64,000 nucleotides of DNA from Deltaproteobacteria bacterium (lineage in GTDB: Bacteria; Desulfobacterota; Desulfuromonadia; Geobacterales; Geobacteraceae): the NCBI GenBank assembly GCA_021847245.1, contig JAJZUC010000006.1:1-64000 (forward strand), written 5' to 3'. Positions 28,671-39,774 of this stretch are shown one piece after another. A program made the translations under genes and the position numbers. Under the pieces are notes generated by a model. That model saw nothing but the letters and a program-made list of their open reading frames with translations. It did no database searches and was not told where the DNA came from. Positions within the stretch are counted from its first letter, which is position 1. Each line of letters opens with the position of its first letter.

Positions 28671-31600
28671 ATGGATGCCATGCTGACCTACGACAACCTG
28701 GGAATCGGGCTCGACGGGGTGAACCTCATCGAGGCGAGCGCCGGCACCGGCAAGACTTACGCCATCGCCTGCCTCTTCCTCCGGCTGGTGGTGGAGAAGG
28801 GGTTGCTGCCGGAAGAGATCCTGGTGGTCACCTTCACCGAGGCGGCCACCAAGGAGCTGCGCGCCCGTATCAGGGAACGGCTGCGGGATGCCCGTGACGC
28901 CTTTGCCGGCACGCTCTCGCCCGCGCGCACCGACCCGTTCCTCGACGGGCTGGCCGCCAACGCCAATGGCGCCGGTCCGGGGACGAAGGAGGCCCTGGAG
29001 CGGCTCGACCGGGCCCTCCGGACCTTCGACTGCGCCGCCATCTCGACGATTCACGGCTTCTGCTTCCGCGTCCTGAAGGAAAATGCCTTCGAAAGCGGCT
29101 CTCTCTACGACACCGAGCTCGTCACCGACCAGCGCGGGCTGCTGCAGGAGATCGCCGACGACTTCTGGCGCCGGTCGTTTTTCGGCGCCGACGCCGAGCT
29201 GCTGCCGGCGGCCCTGCGGGCCGGATGGTCCCCCGAGGGGCTTGCCGCGTTCCTCCGGGGGAAGGTCGGCAATCCCGAGCTCCTTCTCGTGCCGCGGTTC
29301 ACCCCCGATGAGGTCGCGGCCCTCTCGGACGAAGCGGTACATACCTGCGCCGCCCTGGTGAGCCAGTGGCGACAGTGCCGGGGGGAGATCGAGGAGATCC
29401 TTTACGGGCACAAGGGGCTCAGCCGTTCCCGGAACAACCACCACCCCGAGATTGTCCCCCTTCTCATCGCGGGGATGGCCGCCTACCTGGAGGGAGGGAA
29501 TCCCTTCGACCTCCCCGCCGGGTTCGAGAAGTTTTCCGCGGCGTACCTGCGGGACAACCGGCTGAAGAAGGTCGATCCTCCAGAACACCGGTTTTTCGAC
29601 CTCTGCGAAGCGATGGCAACGATTGTCGGGAAGCGACTCCTCGCCCTCAACGGTAGCCTCGTGACTTTTGCCACGGCCCGACTCGCCGAGTTGAAGGCGG
29701 AGCGGAACATCCGCTTCTTCGACGACCTTCTCTCCGATCTCTACCGCGCCCTGGAGGGGGATAACGGTGCCGAGCTGGCGTTGCGCCTGCGCCGGCAGTA
29801 CCGGGCCGCCCTCATCGACGAGTTCCAGGACACCGATCCGGTCCAGTACCGGATCTTCAGGCGGATCCACGCCGACGGCGGCGTTCCCCTCTTCCTGATC
29901 GGCGATCCCAAACAGTCGATCTACGGCTTCCGCGGCGCCGACATCTTCGCGTACCTGGAGGCCCGGGCGGATGTCCCCCCCCGGAGGCGGTTCACCATGA
30001 CCAGCAACTGGCGCTCCACGCCGGGGATGGTGCGGGCGGTCAACCACCTCTTCGACCAGCGTCCCGGGCGCCCCTTCGTGGTGGAGAACATCGGCTATCC
30101 CGCGGTGAGCGCCGCCCGGAAGGGGAGTCCCCTGGTCCTCGACGGGCGTGACCCTGCGCCGCTGCAGCTCTGGTTCCTGGGGCGGACCGAGGATGATGGG
30201 GCCTGCATCGGTGTCGCCAAGGCGACCCGGCGCATCGTCGCCGCGGTGGCGGGGGAGATTGCGGGCCTTTTGGCCGACGGCTGCGCCGGGAATGCCACCA
30301 TCGAGGGAGAGCGGCTTCAGCCGGAGCATATCGCGGTCGTGGTCCGAGGCCACGAGCAGGCGGGGCTGGTCCGCGAGGCCCTTGCGGGGCTCGGCATCCC
30401 GTCGGTGGTACAGAGCAGCGGCAGCCTCTTTGACACCGATGGAGCGCGGGACGTTCTGCGGGTCATGCAGGCCATTGCCGAGCCGGCCGGGGAGTCGGGG
30501 GTCCGGGCGGCGCTGGCCACCTCGCTGTTCGGCGTCTCCGCCAACGGCATTGCCCGGCTGCTGGACGACGAGCGCCAGTGGGAGGCGTGGCTGACGGCCT
30601 TTCGCGACTACCACGAACTGTGGCGGACGCGCGGCTTCATGACGATGTTTCGCACGCTCCTGGCCCGCGAGGGGGTGCGGGAGCGCCTGCTGCCGCTCGT
30701 TGATGGCGAGCGGCGCCTCACCGACATCAACCACTGCAGCGAGGTGATCCACGGCGTCGCCGTTGCCGGAGGGCTCGGCATGGAGCGGCTCTGCGCCTGG
30801 TTCGGCGAGCGGGTGAGCGTTCCCCCCGAGGGGGAGGAGTACCAGATCCGTCTCGAATCGGACGAGAAGGCAGTCAGGATCGTCACCGTTCACATCAGCA
30901 AGGGGCTCGAGTATCCGATCGTCTTCTGCCCCTTCGCCTGGGGCGGGGTACGGGACGACGGCGGGGTGGCGCTCTGTCACGACGGGTACCGGATGGTGGC
31001 CGATTTCGGATCGGAGCGGTTCGAGGAGCACCGGCTGCGGGCGCGCACTGAGAGCCTGGCCGAAAACGTCCGCCTCCTCTACGTCGCCCTCACCCGGGCG
31101 AAATACCGCTGCTACCTCGCCTGGGGGAAAATCCGGCATGCCGAGACGTCGGCCCCCGCCTACCTGCTTCACGCCCCGGGCGGCGGCGACGATGCCGACG
31201 TCACCACCGCCCTGGCGAAGGCGTTCGGAAAACTTCCCGACGCCACCCTCATGCAGCGTCTGGCGGAGCTTCGCCGGGGAAACGAGCCCCTGTTGTCCAT
31301 CACCGTCAATCCCGGGCCGGAAGCAAAGCGGTACCAATGTGACCGGGACGTCCCTCCCGTCGCCGTCTGCCGCAGGTTCACGGGACGGATCGGCAGCGAT
31401 TGGCGCGTTGCCAGCTTTACCTCCTTTGCCCTCCGCCACCGGACGGAGGAGGAGCAGCCCGACCGCGACCAGGGGACCACCAGTGCCGGGGAGCCGCCGG
31501 AGACCGAGGCGTTCCTACCCCCGCCCGGTTCCATCTTCGCCTTTCCCCGCGGCGCCCGGGCGGGGATCGTGCTCCATGCCATCTTCGAACAACTCAACTT

Positions 31601-32282
31601 TGCGCAGGCCCCGACCGGGACCATCCGCGAGGTTGTGACGCGGCAGCTCGAACGGTACGGCTTCGGCGACCAGTGGTGCGAGGCGGTCTGCTCGCTCGTC
31701 GGGAACGTCCTCCGGGTGCCCCTGGCGGGAGAGAGCTTTTCCCTCGCCTCCCTGAAGAAAGGGGAATGGGTCCCCGAGCTGGAATTCTACTTTCCCCTCG
31801 GGTTCGTCACCTCCGGGCGGGTGTCGGAGCTCTTGCGGCGCTGGGGCGGGCTCTCCGGCGGCGTCGATCTGGCCGAGGTCGCATCCCGGCTCGATTTCAC
31901 GCCGGCACGGGGGATGGTTCGCGGTTTCATCGACATGGTCTTTCGCCACGGCGGGAGATACTACCTCGTAGACTGGAAGTCGAACCACCTCGGGAACCGC
32001 CCCGAGGAGTACCGCCGGGAGCGCCTGGTCCGGGAGATGGCGCGGGAGCTCTACCCCCTCCAGTATCTCCTCTACGCCGTGGCTCTGGATCGCCATCTCG
32101 CCGGCAGGGTTCCGGGCTACCGCTACGAGACGCACTTCGGAGGGGTCCTGTACGTCTTTCTCCGGGGGGTCGATCCCGAGCGGCCCGATCTCGGCATCTA
32201 CCGCGACACCCCCCCGGCGGCGCTGGTGGGGGAGCTGGGATCGCTCCTGATTGCCGGCACGGGAGGAAACCATGCAGCCTGA
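28671..32282 (+). CDS. recB: Exodeoxyribonuclease V beta subunit
   Basis: UvrD-like helicase motifs (IEASAGTGKTYAIACLFLRLV, IDEFQDTDPVQYRIF) plus C-terminal nuclease (YLVDWKSNHLG). Confidence 0.95.
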   Translation: MDAMLTYDNLGIGLDGVNLIEASAGTGKTYAIACLFLRLVVEKGLLPEEILVVTFTEAATKELRARIRERLRDARDAFAGTLSPARTDPFLDGLAANANGAGPGTKEALERLDRALRTFDCAAISTIHGFCFRVLKENAFESGSLYDTELVTDQRGLLQEIADDFWRRSFFGADAELLPAALRAGWSPEGLAAFLRGKVGNPELLLVPRFTPDEVAALSDEAVHTCAALVSQWRQCRGEIEEILYGHKGLSRSRNNHHPEIVPLLIAGMAAYLEGGNPFDLPAGFEKFSAAYLRDNRLKKVDPPEHRFFDLCEAMATIVGKRLLALNGSLVTFATARLAELKAERNIRFFDDLLSDLYRALEGDNGAELALRLRRQYRAALIDEFQDTDPVQYRIFRRIHADGGVPLFLIGDPKQSIYGFRGADIFAYLEARADVPPRRRFTMTSNWRSTPGMVRAVNHLFDQRPGRPFVVENIGYPAVSAARKGSPLVLDGRDPAPLQLWFLGRTEDDGACIGVAKATRRIVAAVAGEIAGLLADGCAGNATIEGERLQPEHIAVVVRGHEQAGLVREALAGLGIPSVVQSSGSLFDTDGARDVLRVMQAIAEPAGESGVRAALATSLFGVSANGIARLLDDERQWEAWLTAFRDYHELWRTRGFMTMFRTLLAREGVRERLLPLVDGERRLTDINHCSEVIHGVAVAGGLGMERLCAWFGERVSVPPEGEEYQIRLESDEKAVRIVTVHISKGLEYPIVFCPFAWGGVRDDGGVALCHDGYRMVADFGSERFEEHRLRARTESLAENVRLLYVALTRAKYRCYLAWGKIRHAETSAPAYLLHAPGGGDDADVTTALAKAFGKLPDATLMQRLAELRRGNEPLLSITVNPGPEAKRYQCDRDVPPVAVCRRFTGRIGSDWRVASFTSFALRHRTEEEQPDRDQGTTSAGEPPETEAFLPPPGSIFAFPRGARAGIVLHAIFEQLNFAQAPTGTIREVVTRQLERYGFGDQWCEAVCSLVGNVLRVPLAGESFSLASLKKGEWVPELEFYFPLGFVTSGRVSELLRRWGGLSGGVDLAEVASRLDFTPARGMVRGFIDMVFRHGGRYYLVDWKSNHLGNRPEEYRRERLVREMARELYPLQYLLYAVALDRHLAGRVPGYRYETHFGGVLYVFLRGVDPERPDLGIYRDTPPAALVGELGSLLIAGTGGNHAA

Positions 32283-34074
32283 AGCCACGCTCCTTCGGGA
32301 GATCGACCACCGCTTCGCCGACTTCATCTGCCGCATCGCCACCCGGCCGGCCGACGGGCTGCGGGAGGCCGCCCTTGCTCTGAGTTGCGCCGTCGGGCAG
32401 GGGCACACCTGTCTCGATCTGGCCGAGGCTTTTCCGGGAGGGTGGTCCGAGCTGCGAGCGGAAGAGCTTCTGGCCTCGGGAACCGTCGGCATGCCGGGCG
32501 AAAAAGCCCCCCTGATCCTCGACGGAGAGGGACGCCTGTATCTCTACCGTTGCTGGAAGTACGAGCGGGATCTTGCGGAATTACTGATGAAAAAAGCCGG
32601 GTTGGAGCTTGAGGTCGATGAGGTGCTCCTTGCCGACGGCATCACCCGGCTTTTCGGGCCCCGGCGGGATGGCGATACCGACTGGCAGCGGGTGGCCGCC
32701 GCGGCGGCGGTGCGCAGCGGTGTCTCGGTCATCTCCGGCGGCCCCGGTACCGGCAAGACCTCCACGGTGTCCAGGATCATGGCGCTCCTCCTCGAACAGG
32801 GAGGGGAGATGCCGGTGCGCATCGCCCTTGCCGCCCCGACCGGGAAGGCGGCGGCGCGGCTCAGAGAGTCGATCCGCGGGGCGAAGGAGCGCCTCGCCGT
32901 CCCCGGGGAGGTTCGGGACCGGATTCCCGACGATGTGATGACGCTCCACCGCCTGCTCGGCGTTATTCCCGGCTCCAGCCGTTTCCGCCACAACGCGGCG
33001 AATCTTCTCCCCCATGATGTGGTGATCGTCGACGAGGCCTCCATGGTGGCCCTGCCGCTCATGGCGAAACTTGTCGCCGCCATGGCCGTCCCCTCCCGCC
33101 TGATTCTCCTCGGCGACCGCGACCAGCTTGCGTCGGTGGAGGCGGGGGCGGTGCTGGGGGACATCTGCGATACGGGACGGGTGCACCGTTTTTCTACTTC
33201 GTTCCGCCGCTTTGCCGCCGAGGTTGCGGGCGAGGGGCTCATTCCTGGCGACACGGATCCGCATCCGGCTCCCCTGGCGGATGCGGTCGTCATTCTCCGG
33301 AAGAACTACCGGTTTGGAAGCGACAGCGGCATCGGCCGCCTGAGCCGGCTGGTGAACGAGGGAGACGGAGAGGGGGCGCTCGCGCTCCTCCGCGGCGCAG
33401 GCTCTTCCGGGGTGAGATGGCGAGAAACACCGTCGGTGGAAGCGCTTCCCAAGGCCCTCGAACAGAGGGTGATCAACGGCTATCGCCACTACCTGGAGCA
33501 GGATGATCCCGCCGCGGCCCTGGCGGCGTTCGACCGGTTCCGGATCCTTTCCGCCCTCCGCGACGGCAGGTATGGGGTCGACGGCCTCAATCACGCCGTC
33601 GAGCGGATTCTCTCCGCGGCACGGCTCATCGACGGCGAGCGGCGCTGGTATCTGGGACGGCCGGTCATGATCACCGTGAACGACTATTCGGTGCGGCTCT
33701 TCAACGGGGATGTCGGCATCGCGCTCCCCGACTCCGAGGCTGTCGGAGGACTCGCGGTCTTTTTCCCTTCGCCCGAGGGGGGGATCAGGAAGCTCTCGCC
33801 GCTGCGGCTCCCCCCCCACGAGACGGCGTTCGCCATGACCGTCCACAAGAGCCAGGGAAGCGAGTTCGATGCCGTTCTGCTGGTAATGCCGCCGTTCGAA
33901 GCACCCGTGCTGACCCGGGAGCTCCTCTACACCGGTATTTCCCGTGCCCGCACGGAGGTTGAACTCTGGTGCGGCGAGGATATCTTCCGCCGCGCGGTTT
34001 CGCGCCGGATCGAGCGCCGATCGGGGCTTCGGGATGCGCTCTGGGATGAGTCGCGTGGAGGAGATGGGGCGTAA
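32272..34074 (+). CDS. recD: Exodeoxyribonuclease V alpha subunit
   Basis: GGPGTGKTSTVSRIMALLL, VDEASMVALPLMAKL, MTVHKSQGSEFD. Confidence 0.95.
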   Translation: MQPEATLLREIDHRFADFICRIATRPADGLREAALALSCAVGQGHTCLDLAEAFPGGWSELRAEELLASGTVGMPGEKAPLILDGEGRLYLYRCWKYERDLAELLMKKAGLELEVDEVLLADGITRLFGPRRDGDTDWQRVAAAAAVRSGVSVISGGPGTGKTSTVSRIMALLLEQGGEMPVRIALAAPTGKAAARLRESIRGAKERLAVPGEVRDRIPDDVMTLHRLLGVIPGSSRFRHNAANLLPHDVVIVDEASMVALPLMAKLVAAMAVPSRLILLGDRDQLASVEAGAVLGDICDTGRVHRFSTSFRRFAAEVAGEGLIPGDTDPHPAPLADAVVILRKNYRFGSDSGIGRLSRLVNEGDGEGALALLRGAGSSGVRWRETPSVEALPKALEQRVINGYRHYLEQDDPAAALAAFDRFRILSALRDGRYGVDGLNHAVERILSAARLIDGERRWYLGRPVMITVNDYSVRLFNGDVGIALPDSEAVGGLAVFFPSPEGGIRKLSPLRLPPHETAFAMTVHKSQGSEFDAVLLVMPPFEAPVLTRELLYTGISRARTEVELWCGEDIFRRAVSRRIERRSGLRDALWDESRGGDGA

Positions 34075-34151
34075 TCTCGCGGTTTGTCCCCGTGTTGCAG
34101 CTTTTTTCTTGACATGACGGAAAAGGTGGGTTATTAAACACGTCTCTTTAC

Positions 34152-34228
34152 GGCGGTGTAGCTCAGCTGGTTAGAGCATACGGCTCATATCCGTAGTGTC
34201 CGGGGTTCAAGTCCCTGCACCGCCACCA
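34152..34228 (+). tRNA. tRNA with CAU anticodon, probably elongator tRNA-Met
   Basis: GGCGGTGTAGCTCAGCTGGTTAGAGCATACGGCTCATATCCGTAGTGTCCGGGGTTCAAGTCCCTGCACCGCCACCA folds as a cloverleaf. Confidence 0.92.
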
Positions 34229-34236
34229 ATATCAGC

Positions 34237-34267
34237 AAACCCCTCTTCGCGGAAGAGGGGTTTTTTC
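34237..34267 (+). terminator. Intrinsic terminator after the tRNA
   Basis: AAACCCCTCTTCGCGGAAGAGGGGTTTTTT. Confidence 0.85.
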
Positions 34268-34290
34268 GTTGGTGCGCCTGGAGCATTCAG

Positions 34291-35682
34291 GTGAAAGCGG
34301 TCCTCTCCAAAGTCCACTCCTTTGTCACAGAGCATGCGCTCTTCTCCCCCGGAGACACGGTTGTCGTCGCCGTTTCCGGCGGCCCCGACTCGGTGGCCCT
34401 CCTCGATATTCTCGCCGGTCTTGCCGCCCTGCGTCTGCGGCTGGTCGTTGCCCATCTGAACCATTCTCTGCGCGGGGCAGAATCGGACGAGGACGAGCGG
34501 TTCGTCGCCGCTCTTGCCGCCTCCTACGGTCTTCCGTTCGAGAGCGAAACGGCCGACGTGCGCGGTTTCAGCCGCCGCGAGCGCCTGTCGCTGGAAGATG
34601 CCGGGCGCCGCTGCCGGTACGCTTTTTTCGACCGGCTTGCCGCACGTTATGGTGCCTCGTCCGTGGCGCTGGCCCACCATGCCGACGACCAGGCTGAAAC
34701 TCTTTTACTGCGCCTGCTCCGTGGGGCGGGGGTGACGGGGCTCTCCGCCATGGCCCCGCGCACGGCGGGCCGCTACGTCAGGCCGCTCCTTGCCCTTTCC
34801 CGCCATGAGATCGAGCGCTATCTCCAGACCCGGCGGCTCTCCTTCCGGATCGACTCCTCCAACACCGACACCACGTTTCTGCGCAACAGGGTACGCCACG
34901 AGCTCATGCCGGCCCTTGCCCGGTTCAATCCCGAAATCTCCCGCCGTCTGGCGGTGACGGCCGATCTGCTGGCCGCTGATGAGGAGGTGCTGGAGTGCGC
35001 CACGGCAGTTGCCTTTCAGCGGCTCTGCCGAGGGGAGGGGGGGGAGGGGGTTGCGCTCGATCTGGAGGCGCTTCTTCGCGAGCCGCGGGGAATCCGCTAC
35101 CGGATTTACCGGCGCTGCGTCGAGATGGTCAAGGGTAATCTCGCCCGACTTGCCTTCAGTCACGTGGGACAGATCGACGACATCGTCCGTTCACCGCGTC
35201 CCAATCTCAGCTGCACGCTCCCGGAGGGGGTAGCGGTCACGAGGGCCTACGGGATGCTCTTCATCGGCGGCACGACCGATACGGGCACGTTCGAGGGGGA
35301 GGTGCTCATCGACGGGCCGGGATCCTTTCCTCTGCCGGGGGGAGGGGAGTTGCTCGTGGAGGTGGGTCCTCCCCCTGCGAACCTGGATTTTCCGCCGCAC
35401 GCGGCCTGCTTCGATCTCGAACGCGCGCCATTCCCCTGGCTGGTGCGGGGGGTACGGCCCGGGGATCGCATCCGTCCCCTCGGCATGACCGGAAGCAGAA
35501 AGGTCAAGGACCTCTTTGTCGACGAGAAGGTTCCCCGGGGTGTCCGCCGGAAGATCCCCCTGGTTTTCAGCGGCGGTGAGTTGATCTGGGTCTGTGGATA
35601 TCGCGTGGGCGAACGCGTCCGGGTTGCCGCTGACACCGCTCGCGTGGCCCGCGCGGAAGTCCGCCACAGGCCCCTGAAGTGA
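34291..35682 (+). CDS. tilS: tRNA(Ile)-lysidine synthetase
   Basis: VVAVSGGPDSVALLDIL PP-loop; HLNHSLRGAESDEDE; ALAHHADDQAETLLLRLLRG. Confidence 0.95.
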   Translation: MKAVLSKVHSFVTEHALFSPGDTVVVAVSGGPDSVALLDILAGLAALRLRLVVAHLNHSLRGAESDEDERFVAALAASYGLPFESETADVRGFSRRERLSLEDAGRRCRYAFFDRLAARYGASSVALAHHADDQAETLLLRLLRGAGVTGLSAMAPRTAGRYVRPLLALSRHEIERYLQTRRLSFRIDSSNTDTTFLRNRVRHELMPALARFNPEISRRLAVTADLLAADEEVLECATAVAFQRLCRGEGGEGVALDLEALLREPRGIRYRIYRRCVEMVKGNLARLAFSHVGQIDDIVRSPRPNLSCTLPEGVAVTRAYGMLFIGGTTDTGTFEGEVLIDGPGSFPLPGGGELLVEVGPPPANLDFPPHAACFDLERAPFPWLVRGVRPGDRIRPLGMTGSRKVKDLFVDEKVPRGVRRKIPLVFSGGELIWVCGYRVGERVRVAADTARVARAEVRHRPLK

Positions 35683-35812
35683 CCTGAAATCACTTGTCAT
35701 CCAGTGTCCGTTATGATAGCTTTTTTCAATTATTCAAACACTTCGCGCAGAGGGGGTCCGCTACGGTGACCGACACCGGACCGATCGCCTCATCCATTCC
35801 TCGGGGGTAGCC

Positions 35813-37639
35813 TTGAACCAATTTTACAAAAATCTTGCGCTCTGGCTGGTGATCAGCTTGATGATGATCCTCCTCTTCAATCTCTTCAACAAGCCGCGCA
35901 CCACCGCCGAACGCCTCAGCTACAGCGATTTCATCGCCGCCGTAGACGCGGGGAAGGTGAATTCGGTTGTCATCCAGGGGAACGACATCATCGGCAAGTT
36001 CTCGGACGGCAAGGAGTTCCACAGCTACAAGCCGATGGACGCCATGCTCTCCGACAAGCTCATCGAGAAGAAGATTACCGTCTCCGCCAAGCCGGAGGAG
36101 GAGAAGGTCTCCTGGTTCTCGATCTTCATCTCCTGGTTCCCGCTTCTCTTCCTCGTGGGGGTCTGGATCTTCTTCATGCGGCAGATGCAGGGCGGGGGGG
36201 GCAAGGCGATGGCCTTCGGGAAGAGCCGGGCGAAGCTCCTCACCGAGGCCCAGGGGCGGATAACCTTCGAAGATGTGGCCGGCGTCGACGAAGCCAAGGA
36301 AGAGCTCGAGGAGATCATCCAGTTCCTCAAGGATCCGAAGAAGTTCACCAAGCTCGGCGGCCGCATCCCCAAAGGTGTGCTTCTCGTCGGTCCTCCGGGC
36401 ACCGGCAAGACGCTTCTGGCCCGGGCGGTGGCGGGTGAGGCGGGAGTGCCGTTTTTCTCGATTTCCGGCTCCGATTTCGTGGAGATGTTCGTCGGCGTCG
36501 GGGCGTCCCGGGTCCGCGACCTGTTCGTGCAGGGGAAGAAAAACGCCCCGTGTATCATCTTCATTGACGAGATCGACGCCGTCGGCCGTCATCGGGGTGC
36601 CGGCCTCGGCGGTGGGCACGACGAGCGGGAGCAGACCCTGAACCAGCTCCTGGTGGAGATGGACGGATTCGAGTCCAACGAGGGGGTCATCCTGATTGCC
36701 GCCACCAACCGTCCCGACGTTCTCGACCCGGCGCTGCTCCGCCCCGGCCGTTTCGACCGCCAGGTGGTGGTGCCCCAGCCCGACGTGAAGGGACGGGAGA
36801 TGATCCTCAAGGTTCACACCAAGAAGACCCCGTTGGCGCCCAACGTCGACCTCGCCGTCATCGCCAGGGGGACTCCCGGCTTCTCCGGCGCCGATCTGGC
36901 GAACGTGGTGAACGAGGCGGCGCTTCTTGCCGCCCGCAAGGACAAGAGCGTGGTTGAAATGCAGGATATCGACGACGCCAAGGACAAGGTGCTCATGGGG
37001 GTCGAGCGCCGCAGCATGGTCATCTCCGAGGAGGAGAAGAAGAACACCGCCTACCACGAGGCCGGCCATACCCTCATCGCCAAGCTGATTCCCGGCACCG
37101 ATCCGGTCCACAAGGTCTCCATCATCCCCCGCGGGCGCGCCCTTGGGGTTACGATGCAGCTTCCCAGCGAGGACAAGCACAGCTACTCGAAGGAGGCGCT
37201 CCTCAACCGGATCGCCGTTCTCATGGGAGGCCGCGCCGCCGAGGAAATCATCTTCGGCAGCCTCACCACCGGGGCGGGGAACGACATCGAGCGTGCCACC
37301 GAAATCGCCCGGAAGATGGTCTGCGAGTGGGGGATGAGCGAGAAGATGGGGCCGGTCACCTTCGGCAAGAAGGAGGAGTCGATCTTCCTCGGCCGCGACA
37401 TGTCGATGCACAAGAACTACAGCGAGGCGACCGCGGTGGAGATCGACGTCGAGATCCGGCGGATCATCGAGGAAAGCTACGGTCGGGTGAAGACACTGCT
37501 TCGGGAAAACGTCGATCTCCTGCACGACATCTCCCTCCAGCTCATCGAGAAGGAAAACCTGAGTGGCGAAGAGGTCGACCGGATCATCGACGTCGGACGC
37601 GCGAAAACGGCCACCGGGGTATCTTCCGAAGCGCCATGA
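35813..37639 (+). CDS. ftsH: ATP-dependent zinc metalloprotease FtsH (TTG start)
   Basis: [51 protein letters not shown]. Confidence 0.98.
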   Translation: MNQFYKNLALWLVISLMMILLFNLFNKPRTTAERLSYSDFIAAVDAGKVNSVVIQGNDIIGKFSDGKEFHSYKPMDAMLSDKLIEKKITVSAKPEEEKVSWFSIFISWFPLLFLVGVWIFFMRQMQGGGGKAMAFGKSRAKLLTEAQGRITFEDVAGVDEAKEELEEIIQFLKDPKKFTKLGGRIPKGVLLVGPPGTGKTLLARAVAGEAGVPFFSISGSDFVEMFVGVGASRVRDLFVQGKKNAPCIIFIDEIDAVGRHRGAGLGGGHDEREQTLNQLLVEMDGFESNEGVILIAATNRPDVLDPALLRPGRFDRQVVVPQPDVKGREMILKVHTKKTPLAPNVDLAVIARGTPGFSGADLANVVNEAALLAARKDKSVVEMQDIDDAKDKVLMGVERRSMVISEEEKKNTAYHEAGHTLIAKLIPGTDPVHKVSIIPRGRALGVTMQLPSEDKHSYSKEALLNRIAVLMGGRAAEEIIFGSLTTGAGNDIERATEIARKMVCEWGMSEKMGPVTFGKKEESIFLGRDMSMHKNYSEATAVEIDVEIRRIIEESYGRVKTLLRENVDLLHDISLQLIEKENLSGEEVDRIIDVGRAKTATGVSSEAP

Positions 37640-38526
37640 TTCCTCCTGTCGGGATCCCAGCCTCCCGCTTTTGCAGTGAAACAGCATGTTTGTGGACCTT
37701 TGGCCGGCGTTCGTTCGATTTTTCGCGGCGTCCCGGCATCATGGGGATTCTCAATGTGACTCCGGACTCGTTCTCGGACGGGAATGTCTATTTCGACCCT
37801 TCCCGTGCGGTGGCGAGGGCGCTCGAGATGGAGGCCGAGGGGGCCGACATCATCGACATCGGCGGCGAGAGCACCCGCCCTTTTGCTCCGCCGGTCGGTG
37901 CCGACGAGGAGCTGCGGCGGGTCGTGCCGGTGGTGGAGGCGCTGGCGGGGCGGCTCTCCATTCCCATTTCCGTCGATACCTACAAAGCCGTAGTCGCCCG
38001 CGCCGCAGTGAACGCCGGTGCCGAAATCGTGAACGACGTCAGCGGCCTCACCTTCGATGCGGAGATGGCTGCCACCGTCGCGGAGACCGGGGCGGGCCTC
38101 GTCGTGATGCACACGCGGGGAACGCCCGACTCGATGCAGCTCTCAACCGGCTATGGCGACATCGTCGCCGAAGTCCTCGCTTTTCTGGAAGAGTCCCTTT
38201 CCATCGCCCGTTCGGCCAGGATTCCCGCCGAACGGGTAGTGGTCGATCCCGGCATCGGCTTCGGGAAGAGCAAAGAAGGCAATCTCGAAATCCTGCGGCG
38301 GATGCGGGAATTCGCCATTCTTGGCCGCCCCGTTCTCCTCGGCACGTCCCGCAAGGGTTTCATCGGCAAGGTTCTTGGCCGCGAGGTGGATGAGCGGCTC
38401 TTCGGGACCGCGGCCACGGTGGCCCTCGGTGTTGCTGAGGGGGCCTCCATCTTCCGGGTCCATGACGTCAAGGCGATGCGCGATGTCGCCGACATGGCCC
38501 ATGCCATAGCGTATCCTGCCGACTGA
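37636..38526 (+). CDS. folP: Dihydropteroate synthase
   Basis: [34 protein letters not shown]. Confidence 0.95.
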   Translation: MIPPVGIPASRFCSETACLWTFGRRSFDFSRRPGIMGILNVTPDSFSDGNVYFDPSRAVARALEMEAEGADIIDIGGESTRPFAPPVGADEELRRVVPVVEALAGRLSIPISVDTYKAVVARAAVNAGAEIVNDVSGLTFDAEMAATVAETGAGLVVMHTRGTPDSMQLSTGYGDIVAEVLAFLEESLSIARSARIPAERVVVDPGIGFGKSKEGNLEILRRMREFAILGRPVLLGTSRKGFIGKVLGREVDERLFGTAATVALGVAEGASIFRVHDVKAMRDVADMAHAIAYPAD

Positions 38527-38583
38527 GCCCTTCCGCCGGTTCACCGGGCGGGAAACGGGGCGTATCGTATCTCCTCCCGTCTG

Positions 38584-39357
38584 GTGGCAATGATGCCTGA
38601 TTCTCTCCAATTTTTCGCATGGCGCGACCTCGTCGACATTGCGGTCGTCGCGTACCTCATCTACCGGCTCATTCTGCTCCTGAAGGGTGGGGTGGCTGTC
38701 CGCCTTCTGGTCGTCCTCTCCTGCCTCGCCGTCCTCTACTCCCTGTCCGCCCTGACCGGTCTCGAAACCTTTCACTGGCTGCTCGACTCGTTCTTCGGCT
38801 CGCTTGTCCTGATCCTGGTCATCGTTTTCCAGAGCGATATCCGCCGTCTTCTCGTCACGTTGGGGCGAGCGCGCCCGGCGCGGGGAATGGACCAGGAGGA
38901 GGCCTCGGAGGTGCTCGACGAACTGGTGGGGGCGATGGCCAATCTCTCGGCCCGCCGTCACGGCGCCCTGGTCATTATCGAACGTGAGATGGGGCTGATG
39001 CCGTACGTTCAGACCGGGACGGAAATCGACGCGAAGATCACGAGCGAGATCCTCACCTCCATTTTCCTCCCCTACTCGCCGATCCACGACGGAGCGGTCA
39101 TCGTGCGCAAGGGGAAACTGACCAGGGCCGGCTGCTTTCTCCCCCTTTCGCAGAATCCGAACATCAGCAAATCCCTCGGAACCCGCCACCGCGCGGCCTT
39201 GGGACTGACCGAGCTGACCGATGCCGTTGCGCTCGTCGTCTCCGAAGAAACCGGAATGATGTCGGTGTCGGCCGGGGGAAAGCTCACGCCGGTTGCCGAT
39301 GCCGGGGCGCTGCGCAAGCTTCTGAGACGTCTTATCGAACCGCGGTGGCTGACATGA
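38584..39357 (+). CDS. cdaA: Diadenylate cyclase (c-di-AMP synthase), CdaA type
   Basis: Three N-terminal TM helices plus DAC domain with IHDGAVIV and GTRHRAALG (DGA...RHR) motifs. Confidence 0.93.
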   Translation: MAMMPDSLQFFAWRDLVDIAVVAYLIYRLILLLKGGVAVRLLVVLSCLAVLYSLSALTGLETFHWLLDSFFGSLVLILVIVFQSDIRRLLVTLGRARPARGMDQEEASEVLDELVGAMANLSARRHGALVIIEREMGLMPYVQTGTEIDAKITSEILTSIFLPYSPIHDGAVIVRKGKLTRAGCFLPLSQNPNISKSLGTRHRAALGLTELTDAVALVVSEETGMMSVSAGGKLTPVADAGALRKLLRRLIEPRWLT

Positions 39358-39749
39358 AGTGGACTACGGTGACAAGGGATGCCGACATCAAGATTCTGTC
39401 GCTCGTTCTCGCCGCTGCGCTCTGGTTTACCGTCGCCGGCAACCGCACGGGGGAGCTGACGCTCACCGTTCCCCTCGTCGTCCGGAATCTTCCTCCCGGG
39501 ATTGCGGTTACCCGCATGGAGCACCCCGCTCTCCAGGTGACCATCTCGGGGCCGAAAATTCTTTTGTTGAAGCTCCGGGGTGAAAAGATTATCATGCCGC
39601 TCGACATGGGGGGGCTCAAGGAGGGACGTGTGCTTTTCGCCGGTTTTGACCGATCGCTTCCGCTCCCGACCGGGGTGCGAGTGACCCGGGTTTGTCCCGC
39701 TTCGGTTGAAGTTGTGCTCGCCCGGGGCCCTGCCGGAAAATATCCCTGA
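39345..39749 (+). CDS. YbbR/CdaR-like protein with a single YbbR-type domain
   Basis: N-terminal TM ([16 protein letters not shown]) plus YbbR-like beta segment; between cdaA and glmM. Confidence 0.75.
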   Translation: MADMKWTTVTRDADIKILSLVLAAALWFTVAGNRTGELTLTVPLVVRNLPPGIAVTRMEHPALQVTISGPKILLLKLRGEKIIMPLDMGGLKEGRVLFAGFDRSLPLPTGVRVTRVCPASVEVVLARGPAGKYP

Positions 39750-39774
39750 GACTATCCTTTATGCAGGAGTTCAT

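Noticed and set aside
25332-31439. 2035-aa minus-strand ORF antisense to recC/recB
   Set aside because: Low-complexity Pro/Gly/Arg/Glu composition typical of a GC-rich antisense shadow frame; recC and recB on the plus strand are clearly real.
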